Positions 1 to 5,635 of a stretch of DNA of 14,367 bases are shown here, piece after piece (positions within the stretch are counted from its first letter, which is position 1; each line of letters begins with the position of its first letter). The translations under genes were made by a program, and so were the position numbers. The notes below the pieces were generated by a model. That model was not told the origin of the DNA. It searched no databases and saw only the letters and a list, made by a program, of their open reading frames with translations. Source of the stretch: DASVXQ01 sp040414855 (GTDB lineage Bacteria > Actinomycetota > CALGFH01); the NCBI GenBank assembly GCA_040414855.1, contig JBEDUQ010000026.1, positions 1 to 14,367 of the forward strand. Reading direction: 5' to 3'.

Positions 1-225
1 CAGGTGGTCGCCTACGGCTACGAGGTCGACGAGCCCACCCAGGCGATCCGGATCTTCATCTACGACAACAACTCGCACGACCAGGAGGTCGTGCTCTCCA
101 CCGACCCCGGCAACCCGCACCTCGACGCCTCGAACCGCGCCGAGCCCTGGCGCGGCCTGTTCGTGCAGAGCTACGACCGGGTCAGCCCGCCGCCAGCCCT
201 GGTCCCGGCTCCGGCCGGCGGCTGA
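1..225 (+). CDS. C-terminal end of a possible papain/C39-like cysteine peptidase (partial)
   Basis: The frame is open from the first base and ends with TGA at 223-225, so only the last 74 residues are visible and the start lies outside the window. The fragment begins QVVAYGYEV and continues with a beta-rich stretch containing IFIYDNN and PWRGLFVQSY, then a Pro/Ala-rich tail. In bacterial papain- and C39-like peptidases a catalytic His often precedes a hydrophobic strand of the form (H)QV-x-AYGY, with a downstream YDxN; that pattern is what suggests the assignment, but the supposed His is just outside the window. No catalytic residue can be confirmed. A strong hairpin follows the stop codon. 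It could equally be the last beta-domain of another secreted or phage-like protein. Confidence 0.4.
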   Translation, partial: QVVAYGYEVDEPTQAIRIFIYDNNSHDQEVVLSTDPGNPHLDASNRAEPWRGLFVQSYDRVSPPPALVPAPAGG

Positions 226-245
226 AACAACCGCCGCGACACCGA

Positions 246-276
246 GCGGCCGGCCCGATCGTCTCGGGCCGGCCGC
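246..276. terminator. Strong hairpin between convergent genes, probable bidirectional terminator
   Basis: A perfect 13-bp inverted repeat (246-258 with 264-276, core CGGCCGGCCCGA) closes on a 5-base loop, TCGTC. A short T run (282-284) follows on the + strand. It lies between the stop codons of the partial gene ending at 225 and the endolysin-like gene ending at 312, which are convergent, so it may end transcription from both sides. The T tract is weak, as is common in high-GC actinobacteria. Confidence 0.7.
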
Positions 277-311
277 GTCGGTTTCCCCCCCGGATCAGGG
301 CCTGGAGATGT

Positions 312-1010
312 TCACGACCACAGCGCCTTCCAAGTGATCGGGCCGACCTCGCCGTCGACCTCGAGCTTGTGCGCGCTCTGGAATTTCTTGACCGCCGCCT
401 CGGTGAGCGGGCCGAACTCCCCGTCGACGTCGAGGCTGGCGACCTTGAGCTGGACCAGGCGGGCCTGGACGATCTTGACGTCAGGGCCCTTGGCACCCTT
501 GCGCAGGATGTTGCCGTGCCACTGCGGCGACCGGTCCAGCGCGACCTTGCCCTTGCCGTAGCCGGGGATCCCGTAGCCCGCGATCCCGACCCGCCGCAGC
601 TTGCGCATCACCTGGCCGCCGGTGCGGCCTCCGCGCTCGTCGGTGTTGCCCTCGATGGTGACGATGCTGCCGTCCCCGCGGACCTCCTCGACGAAGCCGA
701 CGTGCGAGATGCGGTTGACGTGGTCGCCCGGAAAGTCGAAGAACACGACGTGCCCTCTGGCCGGCGCGGAGGTCCACTGGCCCTGTCGCTTGAACCACTC
801 GGCGCCGGCGGGCGTGTACGCGAAGCCCTTGGAGGTCGAGGCGTTCAGCGGCAGCCCCTCCATGTAGGCGCACCAGGACACGAACATGGCGCACCACGGC
901 CCGCTGACGCCGTACCAGTCGCCGTAGGGAGTCCGGTTCGAGCCGGGAGGGTGCTCCCTGACGCCGATCTGGGAGGCGGCGCGCCCGAGCACCTGGTCGA
1001 TCGTGGTCAT
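312..1010 (-). CDS. Endolysin-like protein: CHAP amidase/endopeptidase + peptidoglycan-binding domain
   Basis: A 232-aa protein expected to cut peptidoglycan. The N-terminal CHAP domain (about residues 5-145) shows the catalytic Cys in GPWCAMFVSW (C40), the His in SHVGFV (H103) and the polar pair in IEGNT (E120/N122), the usual Cys-His-Glu/Asn arrangement. The C-terminal domain (about 165-232) is a PG_binding_1 module with LRKGAKGPDVKIVQ and DGEVGPITWKAL. There is no signal peptide, as in phage endolysins that need a holin to reach the wall. The ATG at 1008-1010 was chosen because it has GAGGAG eight bases upstream and overlaps the stop of the 63-aa gene in an ATGA arrangement; the in-frame extension to 1235 is not needed. 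It sits divergent from the ECF sigma gene. Enzyme class is confident; whether it acts in lysis or wall remodelling is inference. Confidence 0.88.
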   Translation of the reverse strand: MTTIDQVLGRAASQIGVREHPPGSNRTPYGDWYGVSGPWCAMFVSWCAYMEGLPLNASTSKGFAYTPAGAEWFKRQGQWTSAPARGHVVFFDFPGDHVNRISHVGFVEEVRGDGSIVTIEGNTDERGGRTGGQVMRKLRRVGIAGYGIPGYGKGKVALDRSPQWHGNILRKGAKGPDVKIVQARLVQLKVASLDVDGEFGPLTEAAVKKFQSAHKLEVDGEVGPITWKALWS

Positions 1011-1198
1011 GCTGGCTGCTCCTCGGGATCGCCCTGGTGCGGGCGGTTGTCGGTCTGGACGATCAGGGCGCTCTCGATCAGTCGTGCCTCGTCCTCGGTG
1101 GTCGCGCTGTCCAGCCAGGCCAGCCTGGCCGCCACCTCCTCGGAGTCGAGCTGACGCCCGCCCTGCTCGTCCGGCGCTGCCGGCGTCACCTCGCTCAT
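1007..1198 (-). CDS. Small acidic protein translationally coupled to the endolysin-like gene
   Basis: A 63-aa acidic protein of no recognised family. It starts with ATG at 1196-1198 behind a strong ribosome site (AGGGGAGG, six bases upstream), and its TGA overlaps the ATG of the endolysin-like gene by the ATGA pattern, so the two are probably translated as a coupled pair. The middle (DSEEVAARLAWLDSATTEDE and after) looks like two amphipathic helices; the ends are rich in Pro, Gly, Glu and Gln and probably disordered. There is no membrane segment and no cysteine. Position and coupling suggest a role with the endolysin-like protein, for instance as chaperone, inhibitor or scaffold, but the sequence does not say which. 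It is the first gene downstream of the leftward half of the 1256-1288 promoter element. Confidence 0.7.
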   Translation of the reverse strand: MSEVTPAAPDEQGGRQLDSEEVAARLAWLDSATTEDEARLIESALIVQTDNRPHQGDPEEQPA

Positions 1199-1255
1199 CT
1201 GCGGCCTCCCCTGCTGGTGCCTCGGGCCACGGCATTTCCGAGCCTGCGAAGAAGA

Positions 1256-1288
1256 GGCGGAAAGCGCCGATCCTGATACCGTTCCGCC
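1256..1288. promoter_or_regulatory. Overlapping divergent ECF-type promoter pair
   Basis: Arms GGCGGAA (1256-1262) and TTCCGCC (1282-1288) form an inverted repeat. Read on the + strand it is GGAA (1259-1262), 17 bases, then CGTT (1280-1283), the classical -35/-10 layout of many actinobacterial ECF promoters; transcription would start near 1290, about 25 bases before the sigma gene ATG. Read on the - strand it is GGAAC (1285-1281), then after a 17-base spacer from GGAA, CTTT (1264-1261), a near match, which would give a start near 1254, about 55 bases before the 63-aa/endolysin operon. The element fits autoregulation of the sigma gene and co-control of the endolysin operon. Read by eye; no transcript data. 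Confidence 0.55.
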
Positions 1289-1314
1289 AGGATTCTTTGC
1301 TCGCGAGGGGGAAG

Positions 1315-1887
1315 ATGGAGGCCAGTCGCGCCGGTGACCTGGTCCGCGCGGCGGCGGCCGGCGACCGGGCGGCCTGGGATCAGCTGGTGGACCGCTACAG
1401 CGGGCTGCTGTGGTCGATCACCTCCGCCTACCGGATGGGCCACAGCGACGCCGCCGACGTGGTGCAGACCACCTGGCTGCGGCTGCTCGAGAACCTCGAG
1501 CGCATCCGGGACCCCGACCGAGTATCTGCCTGGCTGGCGACCACCGCCCGGCGCGAGTGCCAGCGCAGCCTCGGCCAGAGCCGTCGGGTCCTGCCGACCG
1601 AGGACGAGCGTGAGCTCGAGCCGGCCACGCCCGACCTGCCCACGCTGGAGGCGATCGTCCTCGAGTCGGAGCGCGACCGGACGCTGTGGGCGGCGTTCGC
1701 GCGGCTTTCGTACCACTGCCAGCGGCTGCTTCGGATCCTGGTGGTGGTCACGCCGCCCTACGAGGAGGTCGCCGCCGCGCTCGACATGCCGATCGGGAGC
1801 ATCGGGCCGACCAGACAGCGGTGTCTGGAACGGCTGCGCCGGCAGCTCGTCGGCAGCGGCCTCGGCCTCGAGGTTGCCGACCCGTGA
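1315..1887 (+). CDS. ECF-type RNA polymerase sigma factor
   Basis: A 190-aa group 4 sigma factor. Region 2 lies at about residues 8-90, with AAAAGDRAAWDQLVDRYS, the core-binding DAADVVQTTWLRLL helix and the SAWLATTARRECQR helix. Region 4 lies at about 128-182, with the helix-turn-helix YEEVAAALDMPIGSIGPTRQ followed by RCLERLRRQL. There is no sigma 1.1 or region 3 and no long C-terminal extension. The ATG at 1315 is preceded by a GAGGGGGAAG ribosome site; the open frame extending back to 1003 overlaps the opposite gene and is not coding. No transmembrane or ZAS zinc anti-sigma gene is adjacent; instead a soluble 156-aa protein follows 67 bases later. A GGAA-N17-CGTT element upstream suggests it controls itself. 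The subgroup was not assigned. Confidence 0.92.
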   Translation: MEASRAGDLVRAAAAGDRAAWDQLVDRYSGLLWSITSAYRMGHSDAADVVQTTWLRLLENLERIRDPDRVSAWLATTARRECQRSLGQSRRVLPTEDERELEPATPDLPTLEAIVLESERDRTLWAAFARLSYHCQRLLRILVVVTPPYEEVAAALDMPIGSIGPTRQRCLERLRRQLVGSGLGLEVADP

Positions 1888-1954
1888 GCGGGGAATGGGT
1901 CTGGCGCTTCGCGAGTGCCGGGCGCACGCTTGAAGGCGAGGGCAAGGAGACGAG

Positions 1955-2425
1955 GTGAGCGAGGAGATCCCGAGCGCGGACGAGCGTCTGCTGGACGAGC
2001 TGCGCGATCTCTTCGAGCGCGGCGACCCCCCGCCGGCGGCGGTGGTCGAGGCCGCCAAGCGCGGCTACGACCTGCGGACGGTCGACGAGGAGCTGGCCGC
2101 GCTGGTCATGGACACGCTGCTGGAGCGGCCGCTCGCCGGGGTGCGCGGCACCGCCGAGCCGCGCTCGCTGCGGTTCGAGGCGCCGGACGTGACCATCGAG
2201 GTCGAGGTGACCGGGTCGGGCGCCGAGCGGAGGCGGGTGCTCGGCCAGCTGGTCCCGCCCCGGGCCGCGCGCATCGAGGTGAGCCAGCCCGGCCGTGCCG
2301 ACACCAGCGTCGAGGCCGACGAGCTGGGCCGGTTCGCGATCGACGGCATCCACGCGCGGCCGCTGCGGCTCCGTTGCCACCTCGCCGGTCGCGGGCCGGT
2401 GGCAACGGAGTGGGTGCTGGTCTGA
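1955..2425 (+). CDS. Sigma-linked partner protein, possible soluble anti-sigma or effector
   Basis: A 156-aa protein with a GTG start behind GGCAAGGAG, in the same direction as the sigma gene and 67 bases after it, so probably one operon. The N-terminal half (about 1-60) is helical and charged (DERLLDELRDLFER, then RTVDEELAALVMDT). The C-terminal half (about 68-156) is a beta-rich module: LRFEAPDVTIEVEVT, VLGQLVPPRAARIEV, VEADELGRFAIDG and TEWVL at the end, reminiscent of carboxypeptidase-regulatory-like/transthyretin-type beta sandwiches. No membrane segment, signal peptide or zinc-binding Cys/His cluster is seen. A paralogue lies at 9391-9897. From memory, proteins of this build often follow ECF sigma genes in actinobacteria. 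The helical N-terminus could bind sigma and the protein could be the target of the CHAT or S8 protease; both ideas are inference. Confidence 0.8.
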   Translation: MSEEIPSADERLLDELRDLFERGDPPPAAVVEAAKRGYDLRTVDEELAALVMDTLLERPLAGVRGTAEPRSLRFEAPDVTIEVEVTGSGAERRRVLGQLVPPRAARIEVSQPGRADTSVEADELGRFAIDGIHARPLRLRCHLAGRGPVATEWVLV

Positions 2426-2440
2426 ATCGGGTCCGAGGCC

Positions 2441-2455
2441 GCCCCGCGGCGGGGC
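2441..2455. terminator. Short GC hairpin between convergent stop codons
   Basis: GCCCCG (2441-2446), loop CGG, CGGGGC (2450-2455): a 6-bp perfect stem filling the end of the 30-base gap between the sigma-partner gene (ends 2425) and the holin-like gene (ends 2456). There is no T tract, so termination is only suggested by position and symmetry. Confidence 0.35.
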
Positions 2456-2725
2456 TCAGCCGGCGGTCGAGCTGGCCGGCTCGGTGGCCGTGGCGGGCGC
2501 CGGGGCCGCCGCGGGCGTGGCGTCGCTCAGGCTCGGCAGCGAGGTCTCGTCCAGCAGCCGGTTGACCATCGACAGGACCGAGGCGAGCCCGGCGACCGCC
2601 GCAGCCTTCAGGCCCGACCCGGAGAGGTTCAGCACCGGCGAGGCAAGCAGGATCGCGAGGAAGGTCTGGAAGAACGTCCGGGCGGCGCGGATGAGTAGGG
2701 ACTTCAGCAGCTTCATGTTGGCCAT
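2456..2725 (-). CDS. Holin-like small membrane protein (r1t-type build)
   Basis: An 89-aa protein whose N-terminus is short and basic (MANMKLLKSLLIRAAR), followed by two predicted membrane segments, about 18-33 (TFFQTFLAILLASPVL) and about 38-57 (GLKAAAVAGLASVLSMVNRL), then a Pro/Ala/Thr-rich tail. The order basic helix, TFxQTFLAxL segment, Gly-containing turn, AAxAGLASVL segment resembles r1t-family phage holins, which let endolysins cross the membrane. The ATG at 2723-2725 was chosen for its upstream AGGGGGA; the ATG at 2759-2761 has no ribosome site. It is 73 bases downstream of the CHAT gene on the same strand, so probably co-transcribed. An endolysin-like gene without a signal peptide lies 1.4 kb away. 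It could instead be an unrelated small membrane protein or a pore-forming effector released by CHAT. Confidence 0.7.
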   Translation of the reverse strand: MANMKLLKSLLIRAARTFFQTFLAILLASPVLNLSGSGLKAAAVAGLASVLSMVNRLLDETSLPSLSDATPAAAPAPATATEPASSTAG

Positions 2726-2798
2726 GGCGGCGATCCCCCTGAACGTGGTGTCGATCACCATGCAGAGCGCGGCGCGATCCCGCTGATACGACCAGCGC

Positions 2799-5564
2799 TC
2801 AGGACCCGCCGAACGCGGTGAACGCGCACCAGCTCACGAACCCGGCGGGGTCGTCGAGATCGAGGGTCGCCCGGGCGGCGTGCAGCGCGCCGGCCAGGGT
2901 GGCGCCGGCGGCGACATGGGCGTGCAGCGCCCGCATCAGCGGGACCGCCTCCAGGTCCGGGACCATCACCGAGCTGGCGACCAGCCCGGCGGTGCCGCGC
3001 GCGATCAGCGCGCTGACGAACCCGAGCATCTCGTTGCCCTCGTAGCTGACGTCGGCGCCCGACTCGCACGAGGCCAGGATCATCCGCCGGGGCGCCAGAC
3101 CGCGCAGGTGCAGCTCGTGGACGGTCAGCGGCCCGTCGCTGAGCTGGAGCGACGAGAAGGTCGGGTTGTCGGCGCGGAGGCGCCCGTGGCAGGCGAGGTG
3201 CGCGAGCGCGGCGCCGTCGAGCGCCTCGGCCACCGCGCGGACCGTGCTGGCGGGCGGTGCGAGCACGGTCGGGCGGTCGTGCAGCGACCGCAGCACCTCG
3301 ATCTCGGCGGCCGCGCCGGGAAGGTCCGGACCGGCGACAAGAACGACGCCGCCGGGCGGCTGCCCGGGCCCCTTGTGGTACCCGGGCCCGCCGAGCCGCT
3401 CGGCCGCTTCAGGGTGCCCGGGCCCGCCGAGCCGCCCCGCCCCATCGGGACGCCCGGCCGCTTCGGCGTGGCCGGGGCCGGCAGCCCGCCAGGCCCCATC
3501 GGGGCGCGGGTGGGCGGGGCGGGCGGTGCGGGCCCAGAACGACCCCGAGGGCGCCACGGCGACCGGCGCCGGGTGCAGGGCCGGCCACGGGAGCCGTTGC
3601 AGGTCCGTGGGCGGGACCACCACCAGCGGGGCGTCGCGCTCCAGCCCGAGCGGGTGCAGCAGCAGCTCGGCGAGCCGGCGCAGGCCGGCGTCGGCGCTGG
3701 CGCGGAAGGCGGCCAGCGAGGCCGGCGCTCCGGGGCGGGCGAGCCGGCGCAGCGCGAACAGCAGCGCGTCCGCCTCGTAGCGCACCCGGTCGAGCTGCGC
3801 CAGCCGCACCAGCCGGGTCCGGCGCGGCTCCAGGACCACCGCGAGCAGCTCGCCGTCGAGGATCCCGTACTCGACCAGCACCTGTCCGCCGAGCAGCCGC
3901 CGGAGCTCGGCCGGCGGGGTCAGCCGGCCGTCGAGCTGGACGCTCGCCTGCCGCGCCCAGGCGTCGCGGCGGATGCGGGCCTCGATGCCGGCCAGCTCGG
4001 CGAGCAGCTCGGCCGGCTCGGTCCCCTGCTCCCGCCGCGCGTGGGCGAGCTCGGCGTGGACCGACCACAGCGCCGCCAGCTCGTCCTCGATGCCCTCGGT
4101 CACCGGCGGCTCGACCGCGAGCAGCGCCGCCGAGCGCGTCCGCTCCATCCATTCGAGCACCCGCAGCGCCGAACCGGTGCGCAGGAGCACCTCCAGCCCG
4201 AGCTGGCCGAGGTCGGCGCCGTGGCCCGACGCCAGCGCCCGCAGCTCCATCGACGGCAGCGCCGCCCGGTGGCGGGTGAGGTCGCTGAGCCCGGCCCGGC
4301 AGTGCTCCACCGCGGCGCGGTCGTCGCGGAGCGTCTGTGCGTGGAGTGCGGCCGCGACCCGGCCCTTCAGGCGGGTCAGCACCGGGCCGCCGGCGGCCAG
4401 CTCGCTCGCCCGCGACAGGGTTCGCCGGGCGACGGCGGCGCGGCCGAGCAGCACGGCGACCCGCCCGGCCACCAGGTAGGCGTCGACCGCGCTCGACACG
4501 ATCCCGAGCCGCTCCAGGGTCACGGCCGCGCGCCGGGCGGCGTCGAGCTGCGCCGCCGCCACCTCGCCGTCGCGGGCGCGCGCCTGCACCCCGACGACCG
4601 TCGCCCTCGCGGCCCAGGCGCCCCGGCGCTGCGAACGGAAGCTGCGGCTGGCCGCCTCGGCCGCGGCCACGGCGCTCGGGTGGTTGCCGGAGAGCAGCGC
4701 GAGCTGCGCGGTACGGAGCTGCGCCTCGGCGCCCATCAGGCGCACGCCCTGGGCCTCGAACTGCTCGACCGCTCGCCGCGCCAGCTCGCTCGCCTCGGGC
4801 AGCAGCCGCAGGTCGACCAGCGCGTCGACGTGCTCCAGGTAGTGCTCGCCAAGCGACAGGCCGGCGGCCTCGTAGAGGCTGGCCGCGTCCTCGAACACCC
4901 GCAGGCTCTCGGTGAGCCTGCCCGCCTGCACCATCGCCCAGCCGCGGCTCTGCGCGACCAGGGCGACCACCGCCGGGCCGACCAGCTCGGCGAGCTTGGC
5001 GGCCTGGTCGAGCCGGTCGAGGGCGGCGTCGTGGAGGCCGTGCTGCACCTCGATCAGGGCCAGGTTGTTGGCCATGATCGCCGCGACCGGCGCCGGCGGG
5101 TCCGGCAGCGCGAGCACGCGCCGGTAGATGGCGGCGGCCTCCGAGAGGTGGCCCATGTTCTGGAGCAGGGCGGCCTGCTGGAGCTCCAGCTCTGGCGAGC
5201 GGCCGCCGCCGGCGAGCGAGGCGGCGCGGTCGAGGTCGCGCTGCGCCGCCGAGGGCCGGCCCAGCTCGTGGTTGACCGCGGCCCTGGTCACCAGTGCCTC
5301 GGCCAGCCGCGCGTCGAGCCGGCGGCGGCCGGCGACCCGCACGGCCTCGTCGAGCAATTCCTTGGCGCGCTCGTCGGCGAGCCTGGCGCGCTCGAACCAC
5401 GCCTCGGCCCGGAGCGCGGCCACCAGCGCCTCGGCGTCACCCGCGCGCCGGGCGTCGGCGACCAGCCGGACCGCCACCGGTCCGAACTCCTTTGGATTGG
5501 CGACCACGCCCTTATAGGCTCCGATCGCACGTATCAGCAGCTCGGAATTCCGCTCTTCATCCAT
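2799..5564 (-). CDS. TPR-CHAT protease (caspase-like)
   Basis: A 921-aa cytoplasmic protein. Residues about 40-450 form an alpha-solenoid of TPR-like helical hairpins (for example MGHLSEAAAIYRRVLAL, AGRLTESLRVFEDAASLYEA), a platform for sensing a partner or trigger. Residues about 560-921 form a CHAT domain, with the catalytic His in LAHLACHGRL (H793) and Cys in ILASCESG (C833), both intact, and the downstream GTAGLVASS strand. CHAT proteases (separase/caspase clan) are activated by other proteins and cut specific targets, such as Csx30 in Craspase or gasdermins. A Gly/Pro-rich insert (about 678-737) with 12-residue repeats interrupts the domain before its catalytic part. The start is ATG at 5562-5564, though its ribosome site is weak. 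It is followed by the holin-like gene and divergent from the S8 protease gene, 71 bases away. Substrate unknown; the sigma partner and holin-like protein are candidates. Confidence 0.92.
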   Translation of the reverse strand: MDEERNSELLIRAIGAYKGVVANPKEFGPVAVRLVADARRAGDAEALVAALRAEAWFERARLADERAKELLDEAVRVAGRRRLDARLAEALVTRAAVNHELGRPSAAQRDLDRAASLAGGGRSPELELQQAALLQNMGHLSEAAAIYRRVLALPDPPAPVAAIMANNLALIEVQHGLHDAALDRLDQAAKLAELVGPAVVALVAQSRGWAMVQAGRLTESLRVFEDAASLYEAAGLSLGEHYLEHVDALVDLRLLPEASELARRAVEQFEAQGVRLMGAEAQLRTAQLALLSGNHPSAVAAAEAASRSFRSQRRGAWAARATVVGVQARARDGEVAAAQLDAARRAAVTLERLGIVSSAVDAYLVAGRVAVLLGRAAVARRTLSRASELAAGGPVLTRLKGRVAAALHAQTLRDDRAAVEHCRAGLSDLTRHRAALPSMELRALASGHGADLGQLGLEVLLRTGSALRVLEWMERTRSAALLAVEPPVTEGIEDELAALWSVHAELAHARREQGTEPAELLAELAGIEARIRRDAWARQASVQLDGRLTPPAELRRLLGGQVLVEYGILDGELLAVVLEPRRTRLVRLAQLDRVRYEADALLFALRRLARPGAPASLAAFRASADAGLRRLAELLLHPLGLERDAPLVVVPPTDLQRLPWPALHPAPVAVAPSGSFWARTARPAHPRPDGAWRAAGPGHAEAAGRPDGAGRLGGPGHPEAAERLGGPGYHKGPGQPPGGVVLVAGPDLPGAAAEIEVLRSLHDRPTVLAPPASTVRAVAEALDGAALAHLACHGRLRADNPTFSSLQLSDGPLTVHELHLRGLAPRRMILASCESGADVSYEGNEMLGFVSALIARGTAGLVASSVMVPDLEAVPLMRALHAHVAAGATLAGALHAARATLDLDDPAGFVSWCAFTAFGGS
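3381..3434. repeat. 36-bp-period tandem repeat inside the CHAT gene
   Basis: The 18-base string CCCGGGCCCGCCGAGCCG occurs at 3381-3398 and again, exactly 36 bases on, at 3417-3434. The unit is 12 codons and gives the protein repeats RLGGPGHPEAAE and RLGGPGYHKGPG; a decayed relative continues toward 3480. Because the period is a multiple of three, copy number could change without breaking the frame. Confidence 0.8.
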
Positions 5565-5635
5565 GACGACGCCCGCTGGCGAAGGATGTCTCCTGGCAGG
5601 ATAGATTCGCCTACGAGCAGGGGGAACCGAAAATC
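5565..5635. promoter_or_regulatory. Divergent promoter region of CHAT and S8 protease genes
   Basis: These 71 bases are all that separates the start codons of the two divergent protease genes and are less G+C-rich than their surroundings. TAGATT (5602-5607, + strand) and TATCCT (5603-5598, - strand) both fit TANNNT -10 boxes and overlap, so the two promoters may exclude or balance each other; neither has a recognisable TTGACA-like -35. No GGAA-N16/17-CGTT ECF motif is in the gap, so direct control by the nearby sigma factor is not evident here. Confidence 0.4.

Noticed and set aside
1003..1314. N-terminal extension of the sigma factor
   Set aside because: It overlaps the oppositely oriented 63-aa gene and the promoter element, is Arg/Pro/Ala-rich, and the ATG at 1315 has a good ribosome site.
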